This document shows positions 36,794-46,299 of a DNA stretch of 64,000 nucleotides, piece after piece. Numbering within the stretch: position 1 is the stretch's first letter; each line of letters opens with the position of its first letter. The notes below the pieces were generated by a model. The model made no database searches and had not been told where the DNA came from. It worked only from the letters and a program-made list of their open reading frames with translations. Origin of the DNA: Undibacterium hunanense (lineage in GTDB: Bacteria > Pseudomonadota > Gammaproteobacteria > Burkholderiales > Burkholderiaceae_D); contig NZ_JACOGF010000015.1 in the NCBI RefSeq assembly GCF_014284335.1, positions 62,001 to 126,000 on the forward strand. Reading direction: 5' to 3'. The position numbers and the translations under genes are program-made.

Positions 36794-37489
36794 ATGATCA
36801 AATTTTATTATCACCCATCGCCCAATCCGGCCAAGATTGCGCTGTTTCTGGAAGAGTCTGGCCTGCCATATGAACTGGTGCCTGTTGATACCCAAAAAGG
36901 CGAACAGCATGGCGCGGATTTTCTGGCGATTAACCCTAACGGAAAAACGCCGGCCATCTTTGATGACGAAGTGGGTGCAGTGGTGTTTGACAGTAATGCC
37001 ATCCTGCTTTATCTGGCTGAAAAATCCGGCCAGTTTTTACCTGGGGCCGACCAGACCAGCCGTGCCGACACGCTGTCATGGTTGATGTTTATTGCTACTG
37101 GCATAGGGCCGTTTTCCGGGCAGGCGGTGCACTTCAGGCATTTTGCGCCTGAACCCAAAACCTATCCCTTGAATCGTTATGACTTTGAAGCCTGGCGGCA
37201 CTGGCGCATTCTGGATGCACGTCTGGCACAGCGTCAGTATCTGGTTGGTGATACCTACAGCATCGTCGATATGGCGTTCTGGGGATGGGCGCGTGCCATA
37301 CCCTTCATCCTTGGTGATGATGCCTGGAACCAGTTGCCCAACGTGAAACGTTTGTTCGACGATATCAATGCGCGGCCTGCTGCACAGCGTGCAGACAATT
37401 TAAAGACTGCACATGCCTTCAAGACTGCTATTGATGCAGAAACCCTGGCGGCGATGTATCCGCAAAATGCCCGTCTGGTTGCCGCTTGA
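36794..37489 (+). CDS. Glutathione S-transferase family protein
   Basis: A 231-residue cytoplasmic protein. The thioredoxin-like domain opens MIKFYYHPSPNPAKIALFLE, with Ser/Asn at the usual glutathione-activating site. It continues PNGKTPAIFDDEV (cis-Pro loop) and VFDSNAILLYLAEKSG (glutathione gamma-glutamyl binding E-S like motif, here DSNAI). Helical C-terminal domain includes YLVGDTYSIVDMAFWGWA, the N-capping S-x-x-D box. It resembles the YfcG/YghU-like disulfide-bond oxidoreductase branch. It follows the MBL hydrolase by 95 bases and may be part of the same LysR-controlled set. Confidence 0.88.
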   Translation: MIKFYYHPSPNPAKIALFLEESGLPYELVPVDTQKGEQHGADFLAINPNGKTPAIFDDEVGAVVFDSNAILLYLAEKSGQFLPGADQTSRADTLSWLMFIATGIGPFSGQAVHFRHFAPEPKTYPLNRYDFEAWRHWRILDARLAQRQYLVGDTYSIVDMAFWGWARAIPFILGDDAWNQLPNVKRLFDDINARPAAQRADNLKTAHAFKTAIDAETLAAMYPQNARLVAA

Positions 37490-37569
37490 TACGATGTGGT
37501 GACGGTGTACCTGCCTGAGATGCATCGCTGAATGCTGCGCTCAGGTCCGGGCTTTAAATACTATAAGAA

Positions 37570-37619
37570 GAAACTGCCCACCCGCAATGATTCAATGTGG
37601 GTGGGCAGTTTCAGTTTTT
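37570..37619. terminator. Terminator between convergent GST and glycosidase genes
   Basis: GAAACTGCCCACCC (37570-37583) pairs with GGGTGGGCAGTTTC (37598-37611), followed by AGTTTTT; the A-rich left flank allows use by the leftward gene too. Confidence 0.85.
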
Positions 37620-37624
37620 AGCCT

Positions 37625-39151
37625 TTAGTTTTTGATCAAAGTAAAATCATCTACCCTTACCCAGTTGTTGGCATTGGCCACCGAATACACACCCACTTGT
37701 GCCGTGCCGTTGCTGACGACGATATTGGGAATCGAAATCTGCGTCCAGTTGGCAATGCTGGTGTTGATGGAATAGTCTATTTCAGCACTGCCAAAATTCT
37801 TGACATATATCCTCGCAATACTCTGGCCGCCGCTGCTTCTTACCCAGGCTTTCAGGGTATAGGTGCCATTCGGCAGCGTGACATTCTGGTACATGCTGGC
37901 GCTATAGGCGGCTGTATAACTTTGCGTCATTGCCCAGCGGCCACTGTGGCCACCAGCCACGTTGCTGTTGGGGTCTACGCCAGACAGATTGCTCCAGTTT
38001 GACCAGCCAGCCAGGACGTTTTGCCCTACACGGTCTGCTTCAAAACTGGGGTTGAGGATGTAGTTGTTGCCACTGCCAACAGACCAGCTACCTGTTGCTG
38101 CATCCAGATTAAACTGGCTCAGTGAGTTGAATTTGGGCGTGCTGCCGCTAAACGAAAGCGGCGTCCATTGGTTATAGCCTATGCCATTGCCAGCAAAATC
38201 ACTCCAGCGGTCACCGGCAAACAAAATCGTCGTACCGGCACTGCCATGCACGGGAATAAAAAAGCCTGTCTGCGTCACATGTGAAAAATCGGCGTCCGTA
38301 CCTGCCACGACAAATTCGGCAGAATAGGGGCCGGTAATATTATTGGCCGTGATGCAGTAGGTGTGCGAGGCATTCCATCCATGCAGATCAGATGAACAGA
38401 AATAATAGGTGCCATTGTATTTAAACATGGCATTACCTTCGCGACCGCCAGACCCGCTGTTGTAGATATTGGTGGCCGCTTCGATATTCAATGAATCGGA
38501 CGTGCGGATAGGGGCGACATATAAATGCGAGCGGCCATTCGAATTGCTGAAGACCAGATACGCCTTTCCATCATCGTCGATAAACACCGTCTGGTCACCG
38601 GTTGACGGCGTCACCACATTGGTAATCTGCGCCTGCATGTGGTCATACACAAAAGGGCCAGTGGGCGAGCTGCTGGTCGCGAACAACACGCCAGCCCCCA
38701 TGGCAGTGCTGGAATATTGCGTGATCAGCACATACTTGTGCGTCGTGCTGTTGTACACCACACCCAGGCGGCCCAGCCAGGTGGCTGATTCAAACACTTG
38801 CCCCGCCGGTGCCACTGAAATGGCATTGGCTTCAAATTTCCAGTGCGCCAGATCAGTGGATGAATAGACGGTCACCGCATTGAAGCTGGTGTCTGAATTT
38901 TTGGATGCCGGGTTGGCCGCATAAGTCTCCGCACCATTATATTTGACGCCATACCAGTAATACGTACTGCCCACCTTCAATATACCCCCGCCCTGGGAAT
39001 AGATATTGTTGCCTGCAGTGTCTTTCCAAAATACGTCATTTTGTATCACCTGGCTGGCTGCGTAAGAGGGCATGGCAGCCAAGGCACAGGCAAACATCAA
39101 TAGCAATCTGGCCCACCTGCAAAACAGTCCCCATGTCGATTTTGTGTTCAT
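37625..39151 (-). CDS. Secreted GH43-like glycoside hydrolase with C-terminal carbohydrate-binding domain
   Basis: Start at ATG 39151, with GGAGA upstream (the frame extends further). The 508-residue product has a signal peptide (MNTKSTWGLFCRWARLLL..., cleavage after SYA). The catalytic part begins NDVFWKDTAGNNIYSQGGG, ILKVGSTYYWYGVKYNGA, the first blade of five-bladed GH43 enzymes of the exo-beta-1,3-galactanase type. Candidate acids lie in DTAGN, FIDDDGKAYLVFSN and GNAMFKYNGTYYF. The last ~150 residues (from NYILNPSFEADRVG) form a jelly-roll carbohydrate-binding module. It likely trims plant or algal galactan side chains outside the cell. Confidence 0.8.
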   Translation of the reverse strand: MNTKSTWGLFCRWARLLLMFACALAAMPSYAASQVIQNDVFWKDTAGNNIYSQGGGILKVGSTYYWYGVKYNGAETYAANPASKNSDTSFNAVTVYSSTDLAHWKFEANAISVAPAGQVFESATWLGRLGVVYNSTTHKYVLITQYSSTAMGAGVLFATSSSPTGPFVYDHMQAQITNVVTPSTGDQTVFIDDDGKAYLVFSNSNGRSHLYVAPIRTSDSLNIEAATNIYNSGSGGREGNAMFKYNGTYYFCSSDLHGWNASHTYCITANNITGPYSAEFVVAGTDADFSHVTQTGFFIPVHGSAGTTILFAGDRWSDFAGNGIGYNQWTPLSFSGSTPKFNSLSQFNLDAATGSWSVGSGNNYILNPSFEADRVGQNVLAGWSNWSNLSGVDPNSNVAGGHSGRWAMTQSYTAAYSASMYQNVTLPNGTYTLKAWVRSSGGQSIARIYVKNFGSAEIDYSINTSIANWTQISIPNIVVSNGTAQVGVYSVANANNWVRVDDFTLIKN

Positions 39152-39514
39152 TTTTGTCTCCGCTATTCTGATTTTTAGTTTGCGTTTTAAAACGCCTATG
39201 TGGATGCACAAGAGAGACTTGTTCATCCGACAATCAGCATCCTTGCTAATTTTTGAATTGACCAATGCCTTTTTTCGCTTTTGCTAGATGGATTTGGCAT
39301 ATGAATCAAGGTGTTGTTCATGAATTCATGGTGACCCGCTTTCTACCTGCAAATTCTTGTTTGCATTCCCCAGCTTGTGTAATAATCTTTGCGGTATGAT
39401 GTTTATTTAATATTTCCAGGAGGTAACTCGGGTTTGCTGTGTTACCCGTATTGATCAAAGGTGGATGGGCAGGATTTAAAAGCACAACTTGACATACATA
39501 AACGCGTAACGACC

Positions 39515-40867
39515 ATGAAGACGCAAGCCCCGGTACCGTCCGAGCAAACACAGCAAACGCAGGCGCTGAAGACTGCGCCAGTCGGTCAATTGGCTGCGGA
39601 TGTGGCTACAGCCTTTGTTGACCACAGGCCAGAAGCGGTGCTACAGGGGCGTTTTCAGGAAATGGCAGACCAGAGCCCGCAGTCGCAGCGGCTCAGCAGC
39701 TTGCAGGCAGCCATGGACAACAGCCCGCAAGCCCGGCAAATGCAGGCCACGGCACAACGCATGCAACACCACGCACTGCAGCGGCAGCAAGTACAGCCGC
39801 CAGTACAGCGGCAAGCTGGCCATGCCGCAGACGGGCATGCATCCGCATCAAATAACACCGGTATGCCGGACAATCTAAAAGCCGGTGTAGAAAACCTGTC
39901 CGGCATGGCGATGGATGATGTCAAGGTGCATTACAACTCGGCACAGCCGGCAGCCATGCAGGCGCATGCATTTGCGCAAGGTACGGACATCCATATCGCA
40001 CCCGGGCAAGAGCAGCATTTGCCGCACGAAGCCTGGCATGTCGTCCAGCAAAAGCAGGGCCGGGTCAGGCCAACTTTCCAGATGAAATCAGGCTCCAGCA
40101 TCAATGATGACGTGGGGCTGGAATCAGAGGCCGATGTCATGGGGGCGAGGGCGCTGGGTGCGGGCACGGCGGTTGTGAAGAGTGAGGTCGGACAGGACGG
40201 TGGGGTGGCACAGGCGATGATGACATCTGCGCGGCCGGTGTTTCAGTTGGCGAGACGTACAGGCATATTGGGAAAAAACAAGACAGCTATTGTTTTCAAC
40301 AGTGCTTCCGGCGCGGCTGATAGACCAATCAGTGAGGCGGCATGGGAAGGTGCGGCGAAGGCTGATTGTAATGATGGCGATAATATCGACTATGAGTGGG
40401 AGGAAAAGGGGGGTATTTCTAAAATTTATGGCAAATTTGTAGAGGTAATAGACGAGAAAAAAGCATCTTCAGCAATCAAAGCCACATCCTTAACCCTGGA
40501 CAGTGACGCAAAAAAGCACATTTGGGATCGCCATGTACCACGAGGTATTTTTGCTGCAAAAGAAATTAAGACTGCATATGTTGGTCATAATGTCGCAATA
40601 TTTGAAGATATGGGTATTTTGGCATTCAATAAATTTATGGTTGCCGAATGCGCTGCAGCCGCAGACTACACATGGGTCAATGAGGGCAAGAGCAAGATGC
40701 GGGGGACCCATGGCAATATCGAAATGATATGTACTGACATGGATGGGAAAAAATTTGCAATTAATACCTGCTATCCAAATAACAAAAAAGTGTCTAAAAC
40801 AGTTCTGCAAGCGGCACTTGCAAAGCCTAGATTTGCCGACTTTCTGACTGCATTGGGTAAATATTAG
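39515..40867 (+). CDS. Orphan DUF4157 (eCIS core domain) protein with toxin-like C terminus
   Basis: ATG 39515 is chosen; GTG 39461 in frame is an alternative. The strong AGGAGGT at 39419 is followed by a frame that stops. Of 450 residues, ~1-115 are Gln/Ala-rich with VQRQ-type repeats, ~120-190 form the DUF4157 domain (GMPDNLKAGVENLSGMAMDD, then VHYNSAQPAAMQAHAFAQGT, DIHIAPGQEQHLPHEAWHVV) with the HExxH zinc site HEAWH. Then a linker and a ~190-residue C-terminal domain (HIWDRHVPRGIFAAKEI, MRGTHGNIEMICTDMDGKKF) of unknown type. This layout is typical of effectors loaded into contractile injection systems. No such system or immunity gene is in the window. Confidence 0.75.
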   Translation: MKTQAPVPSEQTQQTQALKTAPVGQLAADVATAFVDHRPEAVLQGRFQEMADQSPQSQRLSSLQAAMDNSPQARQMQATAQRMQHHALQRQQVQPPVQRQAGHAADGHASASNNTGMPDNLKAGVENLSGMAMDDVKVHYNSAQPAAMQAHAFAQGTDIHIAPGQEQHLPHEAWHVVQQKQGRVRPTFQMKSGSSINDDVGLESEADVMGARALGAGTAVVKSEVGQDGGVAQAMMTSARPVFQLARRTGILGKNKTAIVFNSASGAADRPISEAAWEGAAKADCNDGDNIDYEWEEKGGISKIYGKFVEVIDEKKASSAIKATSLTLDSDAKKHIWDRHVPRGIFAAKEIKTAYVGHNVAIFEDMGILAFNKFMVAECAAAADYTWVNEGKSKMRGTHGNIEMICTDMDGKKFAINTCYPNNKKVSKTVLQAALAKPRFADFLTALGKY

Positions 40868-41133
40868 AAATGACGAAAGATTAGACACACTTGCTTCTGA
40901 CATCAACTTAAAAGCAGACTCAGGCTAAAAGATACAAGCGATCAAAACAATTTTTGATTTTTCAATGCAAAAATCAAGTGCTGTCAGTTTTACGTTTGTG
41001 GTCAGGGTAGCGTCAATTCCTTCACCTGCTAGTAATAGATGTTCTGAACAAAAACAACGTGCCTTACCATGTCACTAGCAGTAATACAATAATCCCACCA
41101 CAATTACCACAACACCACCCAAGCACCCACGCA

Positions 41134-42273
41134 TCAACCCCGCAACGCATCCTTAAGGCGTTGCAGCATCGCCGTATCCTGCCAGGCCAGCAGCATGGTG
41201 TGGACAGCCAGCGCGTGTGGGTTGGCTTCCACCTGGCGGCCACAGGCACACAAGGCCAGGGCCAGGTGCGTGCGGATTTCTGTAACGTTGACCTGCATCA
41301 GCGGCATGCTGGCATAGGCTGCGGTGATTTCATAGGCTTCGCTTAACTGAGTGATGGCCAGTTCTGGCCGTCCGGTGTTGAGACTGATGACGCCCTGGCA
41401 ACTGAAGAAAAACAGACGTTCCAGCTGCGACAGATTAGCATTGTCGATGTCTGCCAGCAGCAATTCTGCCGCTTTGAAATTATTCAGGCGACGAGCCAGG
41501 GTTGTGGCCAGGTCGATGGTGGGGGCGACACCGGGGTTCAGCTTGCGTGAGGTATGCTGGACCAGGGCAACCTGCTGGAAATCGCGCGCAGCAAAATACA
41601 AGGACGACAATTTGGATTCATAAAACCCTGGTTTTAGCGAGGCGTCGTGCTTTAACACTGCAGCCCGTTTTAAACCGTCGGCCAGGCGGCCCTGACCGGC
41701 TTCGGCAGTAGCCAGGCGGAAAATGATTTCATGTTCGGGTATCGCTATCTTGAACCAGGATTTCCAGCGTGCTAGCGCACGCATGATACGTTCAGCCTCT
41801 GTCCAGCGGTGCCAGGCGGAAGCCTCCAGCGTACGGTTGTACAAAATCATGGGTACTTTGGACCAGATAAAGCCCAATATATGCAATGCCAGCAAAGCGG
41901 CAGGGATGAGGGCCGCCGTGCTGGTAAATCCATACATGGCTGCGCCAATCGCCCACCATACCAGCAACGGCCCCCACCAACTGACATTACGGGCAAACAG
42001 CATGGCCAACTGCATTAGCAAGCGCGGCTGGCGCTGTAATTGCTGTACTTCTGCTGCGGTCAGTTCCAGCCGGTTTCTTGAATTGTCGTCATTCAGGTTG
42101 ATGGCGGTGGCCGCATTGCTGATCATGTTGATGTCGGTGTAACCGGCTTTTTGCAATGTCGCCAGGGCTTCTTCATAGGTGGCAGCAACCACCCGGTCGG
42201 TGACTTGCGTCTGGCTGTCGTTTTTGGCGGTAAAGTTGAAGGCAAACACGGTCTGTCTCGGTTGGTCAGTCAA
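41134..42273 (-). CDS. Membrane protein with helical repeat C terminus, unknown function
   Basis: A 379-residue protein. An ~80-residue N-terminal soluble part (FAFNFTAKNDSQTQVTDRVV) is followed by two hydrophobic segments around residues 95-140 (WWGPLLVWWAIGAAMYGF, ALIPAALLALHILGFIW). A C-terminal ~220-residue region of helical hairpins follows, with TPR-like spacing (IIFRLATAEAGQGRLADGLK, ITQLSEAYEITAAYASM). No enzyme motif. It may be a membrane-bound scaffold. It stands alone. Confidence 0.65.
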   Translation of the reverse strand: MTDQPRQTVFAFNFTAKNDSQTQVTDRVVAATYEEALATLQKAGYTDINMISNAATAINLNDDNSRNRLELTAAEVQQLQRQPRLLMQLAMLFARNVSWWGPLLVWWAIGAAMYGFTSTAALIPAALLALHILGFIWSKVPMILYNRTLEASAWHRWTEAERIMRALARWKSWFKIAIPEHEIIFRLATAEAGQGRLADGLKRAAVLKHDASLKPGFYESKLSSLYFAARDFQQVALVQHTSRKLNPGVAPTIDLATTLARRLNNFKAAELLLADIDNANLSQLERLFFFSCQGVISLNTGRPELAITQLSEAYEITAAYASMPLMQVNVTEIRTHLALALCACGRQVEANPHALAVHTMLLAWQDTAMLQRLKDALRG

Positions 42274-42307
42274 TCGGCCTGGTTGGGGTCACGTTGCTGC
42301 TGTACTT

Positions 42308-42615
42308 GAATTATTTATGTAGATTACTTTAATAGGGTTAACGCAAAATTGTTCCAGAATGTAGGTACGATTAGCGCAGCGTAATCGTACGCATGTTGTA
42401 TCCGATAATAACGAAAGTGCTTCAAATTGATTTGTCTTTTGCCCGATCGGAAGAATTTCACAATCTTGTGTTTTCTTCAGATTGTAAGCAGGTTGACGCT
42501 CATAAACTTTGACGGACATGCGTACCATTACGCTGCGCTAATCGTACCTACGTTGGTTTGATGAGCAGCGCAGCTGGTTTGCGTAAGTTTTATTTAAGTA
42601 GATTACCTTAAACAG
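42308..42615. repeat. Intergenic repeat element with 37-bp inverted and flanking direct repeats
   Basis: A REP-like unit at 42359-42396 (GGTACGATTAGCGCAGCG, then TAATCGTACG) recurs inverted at 42518-42554, about 120 bases apart. Outside them TTATTTATGTAGATTAC (42308) and TTATTTAAGTAGATTAC (42589) are direct repeats, as expected of a target duplication. It fills the 42274-42807 gap; the rest holds the superoxide dismutase promoter region. Confidence 0.6.
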
Positions 42616-42807
42616 ATTATGGGATCAGCGCCGGGCATTTGTCTACCAGTCAGCGTCTGATTTGTTGAAACTGGCACACTTTCCTGAAGGCATTTCAAAT
42701 TGCCAAGATGCAGATTGTCACCTATAGTCAGGGCATTGCGCGGCAGCCACACGCTGCCAGCGCTGAATATGAACCCGCAACTTGTAGCGTATTTTGGAGA
42801 ATTGAGT

Positions 42808-43320
42808 ATGAAATCCCGTCTGTTTTTTTGCATCGCCGCTGCTTTCCCTTTGCTGGCAATGGCTGATGTCACCATCCCCATGAACCAGGTCAGCGAAGCT
42901 GGCGTGGGCAGCAAGCTGGGGCAGGTTGTTGTTTCAGAAAGTAAATATGGTCTGGTATTTACCCCGGCCCTGACTGGACTGACACCTGGCCTGCATGGCT
43001 TCCATGTACATCAGAATGCAGACTGTAGCACCAAGGAAAAAGATGGCAAGATGGTGCCTGCCATCGCTGCCGGTGGCCACTATGATCCGGAAAACACCAA
43101 CCGCCACGGTACACCATGGGGCGATGGTCATATGGGCGATTTGCCGCCGCTGTATGTCGATGCCAGTGGCAATGCCAACCAGCCTGTGCTGGCCCCGCGC
43201 CTGAAAATGGCTGATCTGAAAGGCCGGGCATTGATGATACATGTAGGCGGTGACAACCATTCCGACCATCCGGCAGTGCTGGGCGGTGGTGGGGCACGCG
43301 TGGTCTGCGGCGTTTCCTAA
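42808..43320 (+). CDS. sodC: Cu/Zn superoxide dismutase, periplasmic
   Basis: ATG 42808 with TTGGAGA seven bases upstream. The 170-residue product has a signal peptide ([19 protein letters not shown], then DVTIPM). Copper ligands are in [10 protein letters not shown], the zinc loop in [20 protein letters not shown] and [13 protein letters not shown], and the last His in [12 protein letters not shown]; the closing [11 protein letters not shown] holds the disulfide Cys. All bacterial SodC motifs are present. It converts superoxide to peroxide and oxygen in the periplasm. The gene appears monocistronic, framed by repeat elements on both sides. Confidence 0.95.
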   Translation: MKSRLFFCIAAAFPLLAMADVTIPMNQVSEAGVGSKLGQVVVSESKYGLVFTPALTGLTPGLHGFHVHQNADCSTKEKDGKMVPAIAAGGHYDPENTNRHGTPWGDGHMGDLPPLYVDASGNANQPVLAPRLKMADLKGRALMIHVGGDNHSDHPAVLGGGGARVVCGVS

Positions 43321-43512
43321 AACCTGCTTACGATCTTACTGCGCGAGCGCAATCGGAGTCTGCGCGGGGCTCATGTGCTGCTCAAAATGCTCATGTCAGA
43401 ACTCATTTCATCAATAGGGGTGAATGAGTTCTAGAGTACATTCCGCTTTTTGCGCTGCGCTTAGTTACCCTTACCCCGCTGACGCTCGCTCGCTACAGAT
43501 CGTAAACAGGTT
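43321..43512. repeat. Short element with 16-bp terminal inverted repeats
   Basis: AACCTGCTTACGATCT at 43321-43336 matches the reverse complement of 43497-43512 at 15 of 16 positions. An inner hairpin (AGAACTCATT / AATGAGTTCT) lies within. It starts right after the sodC stop and may serve as its 3' end. Confidence 0.6.
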
Positions 43513-43549
43513 TCTAAAATAAAAAATCGGGTAGCAGTTGGCCTTGGCC

Positions 43550-44848
43550 CTATGCTGCCTCTGCCCCGTCTTTGCCGCCTTTGGCCTTCTTGAAGGGATT
43601 GCGCTCCGGCGCATCTTCATGTTCTATACCCAGCAGCAGGCGCTTCATCAGCTTGTTCAAAACCGGCTTGCGGTGGCGCACGAAGATGCCGAAGGTTTGT
43701 GGTTTGGCACCCAGAGCTGCCTTGGGTTCCAGCGCGGTACGGCCATAGGATATCTGCCTGCATCCCAGCGCCAGTGCATCGGCAATACCTGCATGCAGCA
43801 GGCGCAGATAAATCGGCAGGTCGGCTGCCGCAGCGCGGTCAAAACCTATGTGGTAGGCAATGGCCGTATCACCATCCGCCACTGAAATCAAAAAGCCCAG
43901 CAAATTGCCATCGCGTTTGACGATGCTGCAACGGAAGCGATCACCCGCAACATTTTGCAGCGCCAGAAAATAGTCAGGCACCAGTTCAAACGGACGGAAA
44001 CCGGCATTCACCTGCACCGCCTTGTACAGCGCAAAAATGTCGTCGATATGCGGAGCCAGGTCGGGCAGGTGTTCTATCGTGCAGCCTGCTTCATCCATAG
44101 GCTTAAAAATCGCATTGCGGATATTGGCGCGGTATTTGGATGCCAGGCTGGCCAGATAGTCGTCATAATTCTTCCATTCCGGTGCCAGCGTCAACATCAT
44201 ATTGGGTTCAGTTTCGATATACCGATAACTGAGGTTTTCCAGATGTGCAGCCTGCTTGATGTAAGGATCATGCAAATCCTTGATCATCACAAAATGCGTC
44301 TTGCCTGCCAGTTTTTCGGCCTGACGCACGCGGTACAGCACTTCTACCACGCCATGCCAGGCCAGCTTGCTATCCACATCCGGTGCAAAGGCAATGCCAT
44401 GCTGCCCATAGATCAGCAAGTTACCGCAAGTCAGTACGCGCTGCCTGGCTGCCTGCGCCAACTGGTCTAGCGGCAAGGCCCATTTTTTATCTGTTTCTGC
44501 AGCTTTCTCAGGCTTTTCTGGCCGCGCCTGCGCCAGGCTGATATCGGCAATCTGCATATACACTGCCGCTACCAATTGACGGTCAGCACCCAGCCCACTA
44601 AAAATGAGGGCATAGCATGCCGACAGATTAGCTGGCAACACCTGTTCCAGCGTGCTGAGATACTCCAGCGACATGAAGAAGCCAGCCTGCGCCGTCACTT
44701 CTCGCCATGCTGCCGCATCCAGCAGGCTGATCGAATCCGCCAATGCATAATGCAGATCCGCCGGGCCACGCAGGCGTTTTCTTTCCTTGTTGCGTGCGAT
44801 GAGTGAGCTGGTCAGGGATTGCAGTGCGGCAGGGATTTTCATAGGCAT
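43550..44848 (-). CDS. FemAB/GNAT-like acyltransferase (COG3146 group)
   Basis: A 432-residue protein, ATG 44848 (alternative 44842). The C-terminal half has the double-GNAT pattern of the peptidoglycan/acyltransferase-like group: YDDYLASLASKYRANIRNAI, VNAGFRPFELVPDYFLALQ, IAYHIGFDRAAAADLPIYLR and LALGCRQISYGRTALEPKAA. The N-terminal part is less conserved and contains a charged insert (ARPEKPEKAAETDKK). Members are annotated as peptidoglycan biosynthesis proteins, though the substrate is unproved. Ends in a Lys/Gly-rich tail. Confidence 0.75.
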   Translation of the reverse strand: MPMKIPAALQSLTSSLIARNKERKRLRGPADLHYALADSISLLDAAAWREVTAQAGFFMSLEYLSTLEQVLPANLSACYALIFSGLGADRQLVAAVYMQIADISLAQARPEKPEKAAETDKKWALPLDQLAQAARQRVLTCGNLLIYGQHGIAFAPDVDSKLAWHGVVEVLYRVRQAEKLAGKTHFVMIKDLHDPYIKQAAHLENLSYRYIETEPNMMLTLAPEWKNYDDYLASLASKYRANIRNAIFKPMDEAGCTIEHLPDLAPHIDDIFALYKAVQVNAGFRPFELVPDYFLALQNVAGDRFRCSIVKRDGNLLGFLISVADGDTAIAYHIGFDRAAAADLPIYLRLLHAGIADALALGCRQISYGRTALEPKAALGAKPQTFGIFVRHRKPVLNKLMKRLLLGIEHEDAPERNPFKKAKGGKDGAEAA

Positions 44849-44959
44849 GGTGTGATTGGTGATTCTGAATGCCGCCTATTGTATATCCATTAGTACGTAC
44901 GCAAAACCGCCCCAGCCGCGTTGCAGCTCCTCTCCTAGGAGCCGCGTACTAAAGTACTG

Positions 44960-45040
44960 TCTTCGTAGCTGACGGTGTAGTCGGGGTTTCAGACAATACA
45001 TTGTCTGCCGATGTAACGAACCTCCCCTGCAAGGGAGGTT
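44960..45040. repeat. REP-like palindromic sequence upstream of rnz
   Basis: The 387-base gap 44849-45235 has no gene. It contains CGGGGTTTCAGACAATAC with ATTGTCTGCCGA, whose reverse complement resembles the unit nested in the repeat element at 60887-60962 (TGTGAAACCCCGAC). It then has an AACCTCCC/GGGAGGTT hairpin. Confidence 0.45.
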
Positions 45041-45235
45041 TCCTAAAAGCGATAGCCTTGCTGGGACAATTTTGCGTAAGTCCTATCGATAATAAATGCG
45101 GACATGATTTCTGCTTCGACGCTTTGTGCTAATGTGACGGATCACGCAGGCAGATTGTGCAGATTGTGTTATTTGAGCTGCACAAGCAGGAATCAAGCTG
45201 TCAGGCAATCAGGTTTTAAAGCATAAAAGGATTTT

Positions 45236-46201
45236 GTGGATATTTTATTTTTAGGCACCTCTGCCGGCGCGCCGACGCGGCAGCGGAATGTGACCGGGCT
45301 GGCTGTTCTGGCAGAGCAGGGCAGTGACTGGTATCTGGTGGATTGTGGCGAAGCCACGCAGCATCAGTTGCAGCGCACCCCTTTGTCGGTGCATGGCTTG
45401 CAGGCGATTTTTATTACCCATATCCATGGTGACCATTGCTATGGCTTGCCGGGTTTGCTGGCGGGTGCAGGTATGTCAGGCCGCAAGGCACCATTGCCGA
45501 TTATTGCTCCGGCAGGTATTGCTGGCTGGCTCAAGGCGACGCAAGAACTGACAGAATTATTTTTACCGTTTGAACTGGAATTTATCGCCGTAGAAAATAT
45601 GCAAGGCTGGACCGATGGCAAGCTGCATGTGCAGGCCACGAAGCTGTCTCACCGTGTACCTTCATTCGCCTATAGCTTTACCGAAGCACGGACTGAATCA
45701 GTGCTGGACATTGCGAAATTACGGGCCGAAGCGATACCGCAAGGCCCCTTGTGGGGGAGATTAAAAAACGGTGAAGATGTCGCACACGAAGGGCAAACCC
45801 TGCGCAGCAGCGATTACCTGACTTACCCGCATACAGCCCGCCGCATTGTGGTTGGTGGCGATAACGACACGCCTAGTCTGTTACACGAGGTATGTGCAAC
45901 GGCCCAGGTGCTGGTGCATGAGGCGACCTACACGACCGACATCGCAGAAAAAGTTGGTGCACGGGTACAGCACAGTTCTGCCGCTGACGTGGCTACATTT
46001 GCGGCTGACATAGGTTTGCCCAACCTGGTGCTGACCCACTTCAGCCCGCGTTACCAGTATGACTCGGCACAATCACCGTCGATTGCCGACATCCGTACCG
46101 AGGCGCAAGCCCATTACCATGGACAGTTATTTCTGGCAGAAGATTTTGCCCGTTTCAGGCTGCATAAGAATGGAGAGTTGAGTCGGGTAGAGGTGCTTTG
46201 A
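45236..46201 (+). CDS. rnz: Ribonuclease Z
   Basis: GTG 45236 is the start, with AAAAGG five bases upstream. The 321-residue enzyme opens MDILFLGTSAGAPTRQRNVT, the RNase Z signature. The zinc motif HIHGDHCYGLPGLL and the later ligands LSHRVPSFAY, VVGGDNDTPSLLHE, LVHEATYTTD and LVLTHFSPRY are all present. It cuts 3' trailers from tRNA precursors. A hairpin follows. Confidence 0.95.
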   Translation: MDILFLGTSAGAPTRQRNVTGLAVLAEQGSDWYLVDCGEATQHQLQRTPLSVHGLQAIFITHIHGDHCYGLPGLLAGAGMSGRKAPLPIIAPAGIAGWLKATQELTELFLPFELEFIAVENMQGWTDGKLHVQATKLSHRVPSFAYSFTEARTESVLDIAKLRAEAIPQGPLWGRLKNGEDVAHEGQTLRSSDYLTYPHTARRIVVGGDNDTPSLLHEVCATAQVLVHEATYTTDIAEKVGARVQHSSAADVATFAADIGLPNLVLTHFSPRYQYDSAQSPSIADIRTEAQAHYHGQLFLAEDFARFRLHKNGELSRVEVL

Positions 46202-46214
46202 GTCTGTGTGGCTG

Positions 46215-46246
46215 ACAACGGGCCTTGTTACCGATAGGCCCGTTGT
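46215..46246 (+). terminator. Hairpin after rnz, probable terminator
   Basis: ACAACGGGCC and GGCCCGTTGT form a perfect 10-bp stem with a 12-nt loop. The following bases are only moderately T-rich. Confidence 0.6.
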
Positions 46247-46299
46247 GGTATTTCGTCTTCTCTTGCCTGCGTCAGGCAAATTTTAATTCCGGTAAATTC

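Noticed and set aside
39419-39454. Strong AGGAGGT ribosome site before the DUF4157 gene
   Set aside because: The nearest start in frame (TTG 39434) meets a stop after six codons, so it does not start the toxin gene; it may serve a tiny leader peptide or nothing.
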